DNA from: Oscheius tipulae
Taxonomy: Eukaryota > Nematoda > Chromadorea > Rhabditida > Rhabditidae
Assembly: GCA_037178975.1 (NCBI GenBank)
Contig: JASJZH010000006.1
Span: 5,084,001-5,148,000, forward strand
DNA length: 64,000 nucleotides
Direction of reading: 5' to 3'
The position numbers and the translations under genes are program-made. Positions 46,705 to 59,158 of the stretch are shown here, piece by piece. The notes under the pieces were generated by a model, which was not told the origin of the DNA, ran no database searches, and saw only the letters and a program-made list of their open reading frames with translations. Position 1 is the first letter of the stretch; the number at the start of each line of letters is the position of its first letter.

Positions 46705-49700
46705 CCCACTTTTGACCTATGTCTGGCCCTAGACGATTCAGCAAAACTTCTGTTTTTGAAGCCATCCGACAAAGCGTGAAAAGCTGACAGGATGATCGAG
46801 TTGGAATCGTGCTTTCTGCATTTACCTGAGTGCAGCATACAACCTTTCGAGTGTACTGTTGACAAACTTGGATCTCTGTTACGCGACACCTCATTTTATA
46901 TATGGTAATATGTAGTAAATTGACCCGTATTTATAGTACATTCTTACGCCCAGACTTATAAACCCCTCATTAATATAGTCAGTTAAGTCAAAGTCTGCCC
47001 CGCTATTCATCACGAAATATCATGGAAGGAGAACAAAAATTGCTCCCATATTTTGCAACGGTCGACGTAGTTCCCTGAATATTAATCGCTAAACTCTAGA
47101 GTCTACATAGGTCAGCACGCGCCCGTAAAATAATTAGCTTCCTTATTTTTCCCTTTCTCTATGGCTTTTCTGTTTATATCCAACGTTTTGGAGGAGAAGC
47201 AATCCGATTTTAACTGCCTCCTTAGTCTCTATTAGGTAACAAGGATGTTGATTTCTATTTGTAGAACTTGGATCACTTTCCTAGTTAAGTCGGACCGCCC
47301 CTGGGGATGACCACCTTCCTTGTTTTGTCTCAAATATCACTCTTAAGTTTTCATTTTTTCTGCCACAATTAGAAGTAATGTATATATAAGACAGGCCTCC
47401 AGGCGGTCAAATGACTTTGTCCCACGCGTCTGGTTCATAAAAACATAAGGCTTCAACAAGTTTGTCAATTATTTTGGCCCCGAAAGAATAGAGATATGAC
47501 CCTAGAAATGAGAGCTCAGCCGCCAATGTTTGCCCAGTAGGTGGCCTTTTTGTCGCATTCATGCCGATTCTAGGACGGAAATTAAAGTGCTTGTTGACTG
47601 GGAGTCGCTCGGCTTGATGACTTCTTTGAAACTTCTGCCCGAAACCGACAGTTAGACACTCGAGGCTCCACCTGTGTCAACAAGTCTTCAGACGCCAACA
47701 TAGTCGGTTTATTTTCACAACGTCTCCATTTGACCTCGGCTGTGCTCTCTCTTTCTTGAAAAGAATAGAGGACGTCTTCCCTATTTCGAGATCAGATAAT
47801 ACTGCATCCCTCTTTCGCTAAAAGGGCACCTCAATCAACTTTTAAGTCGCATGATGCGTACGTTAAACCTAAATTGAGCAAATTTCGTGAGATAAACAAG
47901 AAGTTTCTAGTCTGGCTTCACCATCTCATATTCTAAGGCGCAACTCTGTAGCCGGCTCTCAGGTGTTTCGTCTACCGATGCGGGAACATTATTCTTTTAT
48001 GAAATTTGATCGCAAAGCTTTTCCTTCCTAGCATAGTAGCATGAACACAATTTTGCCCTACCATTGACGCCTAGAAGTACAACAGCCTGTTAGCCTCAAC
48101 TTTCCGGAAACCACTTATTAACTGCCGCTCATTTAGGCTCTGCGTACACAACTTTTATACCTCGATTACGAGCTTAAGCTACGGCTGGCTGGGTGCTAGG
48201 AATGTTCAGTGACCACATTTTGAGCCGAAATAAGGCAATGTTCACATAGCACCAACTTAAAACTGAACCCCCATTTAGTTCCGGAAGATGTTTTCTTGAG
48301 TCATCGGAAGAGACGATCGGGTGTACTTCTGGCATAAATTATTCTTCATTCAGTAAGATGATGTGCGATAAGGTGGGTTGAATGGCAGTTCAGCTCCTCA
48401 TTAAGTCGGATGTGCGATCCCGGTATTCTTGGCCATATCCTTGAGACATACAGTTTCTTTGCAAACGTTTTCACTTTTAATTGACGTTGATCTCCTCCCA
48501 AAATTCCTTTGTCAAAATAGCATGCTGGATTGGTACGAAGCAGAGGAGACGAGATACACGTGTCGCGTTCCGGGTCTGATTTTTCAATCCGCCCTGAACA
48601 AAGAGCAGTTCAACAGACCCCACGGCTATTCGCTAATAGAACGAATTGTCGTTTTAGCCGATTGGCTCCTGGGTCAGCGCATCAGCAATTCATAGACAGC
48701 CATTTCCATTTCTATCATCGGCCCACCTGGTCATCCTTATTATGTTCCTCCTCCATGTCAAAAAGAACTGGGTTTGCTTATCTCCTAAAGATGACCCTTT
48801 CCCTCTCTTAAATTCACACGCCACGATAAGAAGTCCAATTCCATTTGCCTAGATCTGGAAAAGTTCTTCTTTTTCGGACTCTTTATGCTGTCATTGTGCT
48901 TGCGCATCTGCCACTTGATACTCTCAAGCCGTTTTTCATTAGAAATTCGAGAAAAACGAACACCATCAGCTGAGCATGTCTACGTCTTTCTTTGCTTTGA
49001 ATAGAACATTTATTCAATTAGTCAGAACAAATCCTTCTTCCACGGGATTCCACAACACTTTGGACCGTAGACAGTAGCAAGTCTATTATTGTCAGCCAAT
49101 ATCGCATTTACTGTTATTACCTCGTTGACGGCAAACCTTCGTCTAATGAAATTTTCTCATTCTCGAGAAGTTTTCCGCTAACTGTTGCACCAAAACAAAA
49201 AGTTATTGAATTATGGCGGCAGTCGCTACAGCAAATTGTACAAATGATGTGGCTAGCACCGCTCGCTTTATACTTTGCTCATATTCTTTTTCTTGAAAGA
49301 GAAGCACAAGACAAAAAGCTCGTTCTCTATGCTTGTCAAGCTATTCGCGCTGTTTTTTGCACTCTCTCGAAGCAGCTGTAAATGCCTGCTTTTTCTATTT
49401 GAAACTTTTCTCAATTTTCCCTGACGTTCTAGCTGAAAATAGGCAAACATGTTTCTATCGCGGATTCTGGAGACCTTGTTGGACACAACTTGACACACTT
49501 TTTACAAGTTCATTGGAAAAAGTCTTTCATCGATCTCGTTCATTTGTCGTGGCTTTCTTTGATTCAAAAAGCCTTGACTCCGTGACAGGGATCTTTCTCT
49601 TTTATGCACGCAAAGCAGAAGCTCGGCCTATTCTTCCTTATAGAATAATGCTTTATTTTCTCGGGGGTACAGCGCTTGAACGTAATTTCCGAGAGTTCCC

Positions 49701-51022
49701 AATGAGTCTGATTGTGATAAATGGAAAATGAGGCAACTCTTAATTAGACTTGTTCTTCGGTTTCTTCTCAAAATTTTAGACCAACTGCGGAGGTTCACAT
49801 ATTTAGAAATTCTGAACGAGAAGCAGTGACTTCTCCAGCCTAGTTTTTTGTTCTTTCGGAGCTTGCCAATGAAAACACTCTTGTCCTCTTCAAGCATATC
49901 AGTACGCGTAAGAGACCAGACTTATATCTCATCCGTCCTGTTTGTTTAAAGGAGGCGGGAAAATGAAATTATGGGAGGAGGTGAATATACTTTCAGCTCT
50001 TAATTCTTTGGTCACTATCATCAATGAGTTCATTGCCCACATTCAGTTCAAACAAATCCTCTCGATAGTACAGTTTTTGCAACGCGGCCCCATTTGTCCA
50101 ATTTATGCTCTTCCTACTGGACAAAACAAAATTTTCAACTGCAAAACACATTCTTCAACGGACCATGCTTCATTAATTCCAATTATTTATAAGAAGCTCT
50201 TGATCTTTTCGACCCCTCTCATTCGTGGCCAATCAACTCATCTGACGCGTCCTTTAGTCGTGACCTTTTTCCCCGAATCATGGCCCGGGCATAATTAAGA
50301 CATAACCCCTGACCGCGAGTCTTGTTGTCCACGCTTAACAGAATTTGTGCAGCGTAGAGGTGAAAGCAATCACTTTGATGGAATTACTAGCCTGCGGCCA
50401 CTTATGTTACTATTTTGGTCGGACCGGGTAACTCTGTAGGATAAATGACTTCTCAGTTGGTCGATTTACTTGTATACCTCTTGGATGGGGTATTGTTTGA
50501 ATGCAAACAGGAGTATTACCCACAAGCTATGACGCCACTTGAAAAACGATGCAACAGTACAGTGAAATGAATTCAGTATGTCTCTCTTTCCGGATTACTC
50601 TCTCTGTTTTTCAGTCAAAATCGCACAAGGAACTTGCTTACATTGCAGAAGTGGTAAATGGAGTCAGTTTCCGGGTGTCGAAATTGTGTCTCTTGTTTTT
50701 CATCAAAATCAATTTGAAGGACCCTGTAATGAAACCCTCAAACCACTTTTAACGACCTTAATTGAGCTTTTTCTCTTGGTCTGCAACAGAACGTGAGATC
50801 CTCATATCGAGATAGGTCCGTTTGCTTTGCAGCAATTTTCATGGCAAAAGACCTTCATATCTTGCTCACTTCCCCCCTCCTCTCTCTCATGAATCTTTAA
50901 GAGATCAGACTCATCTTTCAATTTTATTGTTAATGAGCGATTTACCTGTCGCAATTGTTTATATATCTCAGCGTGTCAAGCCTTGTGATCAACAAGTCCT
51001 CACTGATCAACACATTTTTAAG
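46705..51022. other. 4.3 kb gene-poor region upstream of a peptide GPCR
   Basis: No exon chain or RNA gene recognised on either strand. Many open frames of 60-130 codons exist but have no splice context, signal peptide or domain. Given the neuronal-type receptor that follows, this is probably its regulatory region, the largest gap in the window after the one upstream of fos-1. Confidence 0.5.
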
Positions 51023-53440
51023 ATGTCAAGTCAGCCGAACTTTGCGAACGTGTGTCTCGCCGAGAAGGATCTTTTAGTTCATGGGACTCCTTTAGAGTAC
51101 AATTTACAGCGGTAAGCCTCTTTATCGTCTTAAGTAGCAGCTTGATTCAGATACATATACCCTGCTCTCGCGATTTTTGGTATCTTAGGAAACGCTCTCA
51201 ATCTCACCGTGCTCTTAAACAAAAGCATGAGGAGCAGGTAAGATCACACGGCTCTCAGAGTTCCTATTCAAACACTCCTCATTACTTGTTCAAAGTTTTG
51301 TGTTGCATTCGCGACCGAGACTATGTAAACAATTGGTACTAAGTTTTCGGGTGTGGGCTTAGTAATGAATAAGATTGGAGAGCTTTAAATAGCCTAAACT
51401 AATATGGAGAATATATTTTTTAGATCGAACACTTTTCTGTCCGTATTAGCCTTTGCTGATATTATTTTTCTTGCCCTTCTTTTTCCCAACATCATGGCCA
51501 ACTACCGGGTAGGAAAGCGTTTAACAAAGAGTACAAAATATTTCAGGTGTTTGCACTGAACTACTACTTCCGGAAATTCTACTTTCTCATGAAAGTACAT
51601 CTGATTTCTCTTGCAAACTGGTGCTCAGCTGTCGCCATTTGGTACGTTGTTAGACATTTTGTGAAATTGACGACATTGCTCACGTTTCTCTTTTCATCTG
51701 TGGAAGATTAACAGGTGGAAATTGAGAAAGAGTCAGCCATATACGGTTGAAATGAGTTCGTGCACGAGCATTGATGATCGAACCCTCGTGCCAGGCGACT
51801 ATTCGCTACATTAGGCCTCCTATCAGGGAGAAGCAAAAGAGCGTTGACACTGAAAGAGAGTTTTTCCAGGTGTGTCATCGCAGTCTGCACAGATCGCTTG
51901 ATTGGAATCAAAAGCCCTCTGTATGCTAGATCCAACTGGTCCTCATGGAAGTTACCGGCCATCATAATAGGAATAGTCATAGTCTCCGGATGCGTCACAT
52001 TCTACCAACACTTTGAGTATGAGTGTAGAACGAGGTTGTTTTGGTTGAAATAATGAAATTATACAACAATTTTCAGAGATTTCTGTAACAATACCCAGGT
52101 TTACTCACGCTGTATGTCAAAACATTCCAAGTGAGAACCATTATAGTGGGAAAATCATTCTTTAACTTCAGAACATGGTTCAAGCATGAAGACAATCCGT
52201 ACTCAGAACATTACCGATCAGTTCTGTCGGTCCTGTTCTTGGTCTACGTGACTCTGATGATCATCTTTCCCATTTTCGTTTTGGCCGTGTTGAATATTCT
52301 TCTCTTGTGCGCACTGCGCCAGCGACACCGGGACTTCGAACTCATGAATAAAAACGACCGAAGAACAAACGAGTCGCAGCTTCAAAAAACGGAGAACAGG
52401 TGCAGGATGCGGGGCAAAATACAAACAGATAATTGAATTTAGAGTGACAATCACGGTTGCATTCATCGTAACCATGTTTACACTGACGAATGGACCCTCA
52501 GCGTTGGTCCATCTGGCCAAAACAACCTACAACTGGGACGAGCAATCGGTTTATGATGCCACGATGATTTGCAGGTAGCAAAGACAATATGCGAAGAACA
52601 AAAGAGTTCAGTACCTTGGTCATTTGCGGAAAGGCGTCCAACTTCATACTCTTCTGCCTTGGTTCTAAGCACTTTAGAATCCGTCTGATGAGATTGACCC
52701 AAAAGAAGGTCAACAAGAAGATCGGTACGTTTCTTTTGCATGAGTCGGGAAGGAACCTGGTACCAGGGAACATGCCATCATTGCAAGCAAGCCTTCGGAG
52801 TCTCGTCGCAATAGCTCAATTTCTTCGTTTTCGCAATTTCCGAAAACAAAGCGCGTTGCCGGCAGGTACACCTTTGTCCGGTCCCAAATCCAAAACGTCC
52901 AAAAACTGCTTTTTTTACCCTCGGCTTGAAACCCGCATGTTAATCAAACCGTTTTCAGACAGCCATCTCCCGAGATTGTACAGGTAAAATTCTGCCAAAA
53001 AGCTACGAGTTTTTGTCATTGCACTGTTGATTTTTGGTTGATTTTTTTCTTGTACACGCCAGTACACAACAATCTCGTTCGCATGGAGATCATCTCACAT
53101 GTTGCCTGGAAACGATTTAACCCCGATTTTGCCTATACCCTTACCTCCGTTAAGGTGTGTTGTCTCTTACTTAATATCAATTCAGACTCCTTGGCTGGAA
53201 CCCTTCTTCCGGAATCGGTGAGCAAAGCGATCGCAGCCAGAAGACAAAGCGGGCCTTCGCAGAAAAGCAGTACTTCTCAGGTAAGAGTTCTTAAGAAAAT
53301 CAGAGCTGAAACAGACTTTGCAGGCTCCCACTCTGGCTGGTCGTCAGTCTCGGACGCACAGCACTGGCGAGCACTACCGGCGTCTCTCGACGAATCCCAG
53401 ACCCTCGTTGCCCACGCTGTAGACTACTGTCCTCGAGGAT
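51023..53440 (+). CDS. Rhodopsin-class peptide GPCR (FRPR/SPRR/DMSR-like)
   Basis: Seven-pass receptor of the nematode neuropeptide type. The start is 51023, just after TTTTTAAG. TM1 reads YPALAIFGILGNALNLTVLL with the GN motif; TM2 contains LSVLAFADIIFLALLFPN (LxxxD). TM3 holds NWCSAVAIW, then CVIAVCTDRLIGIKSPL in place of DRY. ECL2 supplies the Cys. TM5 includes IIFPIFVLAVLNILLL. TM6 reads VTITVAFIVTMFTLTNGPSAL. TM7 has KASNFILFCLGSKHFR, the N-x-x-x-F-C-L-S/G-S-x-H-F-R end typical of FMRFamide and SPRR receptors. The tail has RRNSSISSFSQF. First exons: 51023-51111, 51151-51237, 51424-51508, 51547-51641, 51870-52034. The last two or three tail exons can be read in two frames, so the end is approximate. 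Confidence 0.85.
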
Positions 53441-54047
53441 GATAGCTTTCCTGGTCATAACAAGTGTCACATCTAATTAAGATACTCTAAAATCTATCCT
53501 GCACAATGGGTTTTTCGATCTCTATGGTTCTGTGAACGAATAAATATTGTATCATATTCCATCTTGATGGAGGAAAGATCAGAAAACATCCAGATCAGAA
53601 AATAAGAACAGAAAAGAGGGGTACCTCCACAGAAGTGTGCACTTCTTTGGATTTCAATTGCAAATGGGCATTTACCAGCATTGGCACCCTCTAGCGGTTA
53701 AGTTATACCATTTAGAAAAACAGTTGAAACTGTATAACAGCAAAAGTAGTCGACCTCATACCGTCATCAGCATGCAAGCAGTCTTTTGCTATGGAGGAGG
53801 ATATGAAGGCTATGGTTACAAAAAGTAAACTGAATAAAACTCTCATAGAGCTTTATGTTTGCTAGGCTTATCTAGAAAACTCCCGCCAGGTTTTGTTTTT
53901 CTTTTCTTCCGTGTGTTACCATGCCTTTCGCATATGTAGTGTCATATTCCATACTTTCTCTAGGTCTTGAAACAGGTACAAAACAAGGGAACACGTGTTT
54001 ATTGTACAGTACGAGTAAGCGGCTTTTGAGTCTCTCAGACACCTAAT
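53441..54047. other. Intergenic
   Basis: Convergent gap between the GPCR and the small membrane protein gene. Contains AATAAA near 53540, usable by the GPCR transcript. Nothing else supported. Confidence 0.45.
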
Positions 54048-54330
54048 TTACACAATCGAAGCTCCTTTGGGCGTTGATCCAATTACTGACTCTACCGGCT
54101 CCTGACTCTCATCTAGAAATGCTCCGTACTCGTCGAGAAGTTGTGCTCTTTCAGCGTCTGTATTTTTGTTTGTCAAGCTGAACGCAAATGAAGTTACCGT
54201 AGCTCCACCAGCAGTGATGTGTGATAGTAAGGAGCACAACGGCAATTAGAGCGATGGCGAGCACAAAGAGAGAAAGGATCGCAAAGGCAAATCCAAGAAC
54301 GGCGTGTTCGACGAATGCTGCCGAAACCAT
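54048..54330 (-). CDS. Small single-pass membrane protein
   Basis: Two exons around a 31 bp intron encode about 83 residues. A short N-terminus (MVSAAFVEHAVLG) leads into one long hydrophobic helix (FAFAILSLFVLAIALIAVVL, then LTI), followed by HHCC and a polar acidic tail (AERAQLLDEYGAFLDES, QEPVES) ending GASIV. The ATG follows ACGTAAG, a possible trans-splice acceptor. Adjacent HHCC cysteines at the membrane face could be lipidated (inference). I do not recognise the family. The intron is at the small end of the range, but it keeps frame and has GT...TTCAG ends. Confidence 0.6.
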
Positions 54331-55933
54331 CTTACGTCATCGATGTCTCTGGAACGGAAATTTGTTGAAGAGCAAAAGAGGTATGAAAAGATGTATTTCT
54401 TATAGATGTGGGAGATCTACGGTTAACTGAGGTAAGCGCGTGGAGGAATCTTTGAATGCATAGGAAACGAGGGGCTATAACCTAGGCTTCATGCTCACTC
54501 GCAAACAAGATGAACGAGGATTTCTGCCCTCGGGACAAAAATAGCTGACCATAGTTGAAAATATAAATAGTTATTAATATCAGCTGAACCCAATTGTCAC
54601 CGCTCAAATTACTGTGTCCGAAAAAAGCCTTTACTTCCCTCTTTCTGCCAACTCATAATCACGCTTTACGTGGATCTAACGGTCTATTTGTCTAGGTGAA
54701 CAGGAGCGTCACAATGGAAAAGATATAATATGGACGCAAGCTTGGCAACGAGGGATCAGGGACTAATCGAGAGTTTCTGTGCCTGAAAATTAAGCCATAA
54801 AAGGGGAACCCAACTTTAAACAACAAGTAATTTGGAGGCAGTAAAAAAGTTTACTCATTTGAAGACGTCCTCCCAAAGCAGTATCTAACGCTCGATCTGT
54901 GTGGTGCTTGAGTGATGCTCAATTTTGTTGCAAGTTCGATTAAACCGCTGTAATTGCCCTCTTATGGCTGATTGTTTGTGGCTGAAATAGGACGTCAAGT
55001 CTGATGATTAGTTCGACAGAATGATGATTACGACTATAAACAGTCAACAAGAAACTACGCAAAACAGCTGAAGTAGTTTTCTAGGGGAATGATTTAAGGG
55101 TGGATTTAGTTTAAACCAATCCGCTCAACTTCTACTATCTGCTGGGGCAATCAGGAAGAGTGGAAACAAGTAACAGATGTGTGTCAAGTAATCGATGAAA
55201 TTCTAGAACATCTCTTTTTCAGGGGCAGGAAATCCGAGAACCTGTGTTCATTAGGAAGGATTCATTCTATTTAACTGTCTGCGGAAAAAGTCTGATCTAG
55301 CAGACAAGTGAATCATTAACTGCCAGGGTGAACAACGTCGAGGTATCTTGTCCAAGTCAAATCACATTTGCTAAGCTTTGACATTTCAGGGAGGCTCGAC
55401 TCACGTTGAAAGAGCAACAGACATGAACAAGATTAGGCTGAAACCGAGCCCGGAGAAATGCGTTCAATTTTAAATTACGGGTTTATAGCCGGGGAGCTAG
55501 AGGTTTGGAAATGAATGTAGTGGCACAGGAAATTTTGCAATTGATTTGTACTCGGTCAGAACAGCAGGAATAGGACACTCGTGTGAAGCAAGAAAAGGAG
55601 GTGTTACTTCCTCTCAAGAGATTCTCAATTATTCAGAAATTGGAGCCAGCGCAAAGCAGTCCAAAATTAGTGTGTGCGTGAGAATTCTGAAAACTTAGTT
55701 TCAGGTTGAGCTTATGTGTAGTGATGCTCATTTATCTTGTGCTGAACGACAAGAGCTTATGCGGGGATCCTTACTAAGCCTTGCATGTTGTTCACGCCCT
55801 AAACGACCACATTGGCGGCTAGAGACGAAAGAAAATGCAAGAATTGGCTAGGCGATTAAACGACTGATGCGCTTGATTAACCATGTAAAAATCTTCATAT
55901 TCATAGTATGATGCATCTTGATTAACAAAGTTA
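54331..55933. other. Intergenic, 1.6 kb
   Basis: No exon chain seen on either strand. It should contain the promoter of the small membrane protein and the 3-prime end of the collagen transcript. Confidence 0.5.
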
Positions 55934-57651
55934 CTAGGCCCGGAGAAGGCGGTTGGCAGCAACATCGTATTGGCGATTACGAGGGCAAGGGCAGTATTCG
56001 CCGTCTTGTCCTAAAGCATCGCATTTGCACATAAATAACCTTATTAACCTGGTTCGCCTTCGATGCCCTGGGCACCAGGGACCCCATTTGTTGCCTCTCT
56101 TTCGGGATTCCCAAGATTTCCTCTTTGACCAGGCACGCCAATGAGGCCAGTTTGACCCTCTAACCCTTTGTCTCCTTGTAGACCAATACCACCAACTGTT
56201 CCCGGGAAACCCTGTAACTTGCCATGAATAGTTTATCTGACCAATACCTTAGGACCAGGAAGTCCAACGAGCGCATGAGCGTCCATTCCAGCCATCCCCA
56301 TGAACCCGATCTCACCGTCAGGGCCGACCAGACCTTCGGGACCATGAGTTCCTAAAATATAAATTTTTGAGATGGAATAGTTTAATAACCAGGAATTCCA
56401 GGATGGCCATTTCTTCCAGGAGCTCCCTCTCCTCCTCGAGCTCCTCTCAATCCACGAGTCCCTGATATTAGATGTACTGGAAACATTGTAACTACCTCTT
56501 TTTCCATTCATTCCAGGAGCCCCGGGCTCACCTTGTGAGCAAATAACGCAGTGATTCATTGGTGGAGTTATTAGTAATGTATCATCTCCTACATTACCCA
56601 CAACACCTGGTCTTCCATTCTCACCCCGATCTCCAGCTTGGCCAGGAATTCCCTTTGGCCCTACAGATCCTGCAGGACACTGGTTATCTGATTTGCAGTC
56701 TGAAGAGCTCTCTTGCAAACAGGACACAAGTGGTGCTTACTGCAGGTTCGGGGTTTGATTTGCTCCCATTGGAATTCGAAGCGTGGCTCATCAGCATTAC
56801 TCTCCTCGAAACTGCCGGCATAGGATGAAATGTCCACTGGTGTCCCATATGAGGCGGTACTCGAATCATCATAGGTGGTATAACCAGAATGGAAGTCATA
56901 TCCAGAAGATCCTTCGGTTACATAGCTATTGACTGCAGGAATTGATCTGAACATTACTTGTTCTGTCTTAGTCACTTTACTAACGCATAATATCGGTCAA
57001 ACGGCTCTGTCGATATAGAAGACGTCACTGCTTTTGAAACCACAGTGGGATTCTGTTTTGCCTAATGAGATCCTTGCACTACTACAACTGTTATCACCTT
57101 TAAATTCTTGTTTACTGGTTTTCTTCTGATTTCATGAACGGTTGTGATTTGGTTGTGAGAAAATCCTATGGTACTCGAAGTGGACAATGGGCGACCAAGA
57201 ATTTTCCTGAATGTCTGAAAAAGTCACTTGAACTTTCTCTTGGTAATTGGCTTCGTTGGCAAAGGCCTATTGCTCGATCGGAAACCAAATAGGAAGGGCT
57301 CTTTCCTAGACTCGTTCCTCGCAAGTCCCCAAATCATCGGAACCTACTTCACGACGATTTCGAAGAACGTTGGGATTGATGTCGACTTCACGCAGTGCCT
57401 CCCACAGTTTCACTGACTCTTCCTGAGAATTGGTTCAAGAAACCAGTTAGTAAACAATTACGTGGAAATTCTTGGAAACTGCTATGGATTCCGGGTGAAC
57501 GTTGTCCAGCTGGGAAGAAACATAGAGAACTAAGACAATAGAGGCTGTAATTGAAGTCAATCCAAGCAAACTTGCTATCAAATTTAGATATTTGATCTGA
57601 ATGTGTTTCTGTCGAAGAAGTTAAAACTGAAACCTGGCTGTGAGAAGTCAT
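55934..57651 (-). CDS. Cuticle-type collagen with long non-collagenous N-terminal region
   Basis: Nematode collagen. Start MTSHSQ, then after a small intron a membrane/signal anchor (IASLLGLTSITASIVLVLYV) and a conserved-type N-domain (VHPESIAVSKNFHEE, NVLRNRRE). A long Ser/Thr/Tyr-rich spacer follows (SSGYDFHSGYTTYDDSST). Gly-X-Y repeats begin GSVGPKGIPGQAGDRGENG. They are interrupted once by a Cys-containing segment (MNHCVICSQ) and resume with GEPGAPGMNGKRG, with one extended break (MAGMDAHALV). The protein ends after GEYCPCPRNRQYDVAANRLL with a CPC cluster. The helix has more interruptions and the N-terminal part is longer than in most cuticle collagens. It is separated by only 125 bp from the receptor gene upstream on the same strand. 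Confidence 0.88.
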
Positions 57652-57772
57652 GGTCCCGAATGGAGAAAAACTGGGTCATAGGCAAAAGTTTACGATATAT
57701 TCAACTGCGGTGCAACTTTTACAACTGGGAGTGGCGCGTGGGTTCAACGCAGAACACCAATTGACAGACACC

Positions 57773-57778
57773 TTTATT
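57773..57778 (-). terminator. Poly(A) signal overlapping the receptor A stop codon
   Basis: Minus strand reads TCC-TAATAAAGG; AATAAA starts at the second base of the TAA stop (57779-57777). The collagen ATG is 125 nt further on. Confidence 0.6.
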
Positions 57779-58984
57779 AGGAACGTGATTGTATGTTAGA
57801 CGGAAGGACAATGTTTTGATGTTGGATGTTCTTCACTATCAATTTCTTGATGTTTTTTTTGATTTTGCTAAAAATAAAGTTGTATTTAAAAAGTTTATAA
57901 GTTTACCTGTTGAACACAAAATAAGGAATACAAGTGAATTGGTAGTAAAACATATAAGTGCAGGTAACAAATATATAGGCACTTTTTGGAGAACTCTCGA
58001 TGATTGCTGGGTAAACTTCCCAGAGTAAAAAGAAAATAAGGTCAAAACTAATGGAGATAAGCACCTGCCGATATAGTTCGCTAGTAATTGAAAAGTTGCT
58101 TACCTGTGCTGTCATTTTCAATTCCCTATTCTGCCGAAAACGTAAAGTTCCTCTCCAAAACAGCGTAATAAATATGGCTGGATACGCAACAAGATTGGCA
58201 GTGTGGACAAATAGGGTAACTGTATTAAAACTAAAGCTGTTTCCAAGCAAAGCGTATTAATGGAACACTTTTACCTTACTAACTCGTCTGTGTACGGTAA
58301 ACCACCTTTTATAGTAGTGCACAGTATGCTTGGAATGAATCTATATCCAGTCAGCGGCGAAGCAAAGAGTATACAGAGTCCAACATCTAATATAAAGACG
58401 AAAACAAGGAAAACCTTTTTCCGTGAACCGTACCCTATGTGAAAGTTTTAAAAACCTTGGAAACAGCTTCTGGAAATAACGATAACGCCCTCAGCGGTAT
58501 AACAGTGTAGATGAACCTATGCCATGTTAAGCAGATGTTGAGGACTACAATCGAGTAGTACATAGTACCCATGAAAGATCCCAAAATCTACAATTTTTAA
58601 CTATTCGTTCATTTTAACAACATACTCTCCACAATGGCTGTGTTGTGTACCAGTTTAAATCCAACAGCGAGGTTATGATTCCCAGAAGAAAACTACCGAA
58701 ATAGAATAGAGATGATGCAGATTCAGCAATTAGCAACGTAAATGAATAGTTGCAAGCCCAACCTGATAGAGGATATGCAGCCTGGAACTGAATCGTAAAA
58801 CACGTAGACAACACTCTTACATAGACAAAAAGAATTTGAGCAATAGCAAAAACTATGGCTGTAAGTATGTATCCAAACAATAAAAATGGTCTTAAATCTT
58901 CATATGGGTCTGTTGGAGGCGGTAAAACAGTTCTGGAAAGAACTTTAGAGCATTTGCGACAAAAACATACGCGTTGTTTCCCAT
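57777..58984 (-). CDS. Serpentine receptor A (Srx/Srt-like seven-pass GPCR)
   Basis: Starts MGNNATVLPPPTDP at 58984, 3 nt after a CTGTAG acceptor, and ends IQSRS-stop. Seven hydrophobic segments follow one another: FLLFGYILTAIVFAIAQI, SFTLLIAESASSLFYF, IVVLNICLTWHRFIYTV (helix 3, with HRF in the DRY position), VFLVFVFILDVGLCILF, VTLFVHTANLVAYPAIFITL, VLISISFDLIFFLLW and YIFVTCTYMFYYQFTCIPYFV, then a basic tail (RKIKKNIKKL type). A conserved ASPLTGYRFIPSILCTTIKG loop is shared with receptor B. The join after GLPYTDEL is slightly uncertain. Likely a sensory chemoreceptor. The stop overlaps AATAAA. Confidence 0.82.
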
Positions 58985-59158
58985 TGGCTACAGGAGACTC
59001 GAATGTTTTCAATTAACGGAAAAGCCAATAGACGTGTTTTCTGTGAAACAAAAAGGTTATCTGGTATCAGCATTCCACGGAATGGGGAAGAACAAAACAT
59101 GCATGTGTGATATTGCAGACGGAGGCTGCAAATAGGAACATGAAAACATGAAAAATAT

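Noticed and set aside
46586-46894. Two overlapping minus-strand frames over the end of the ground-like gene
   Set aside because: They lie opposite a well supported Ground-like domain exon and its 3-prime end.
48429-49731. Several plus-strand frames of 80-130 codons in the 4.3 kb gap
   Set aside because: No consistent acceptor/donor pairs, domains or codon pattern; treated as chance frames.
51745-51800. tRNA-like GGGTTCGATC motif on the minus strand
   Set aside because: The T-stem does not pair and no acceptor, D or anticodon stem could be built around it; it lies inside an intron of the peptide GPCR.
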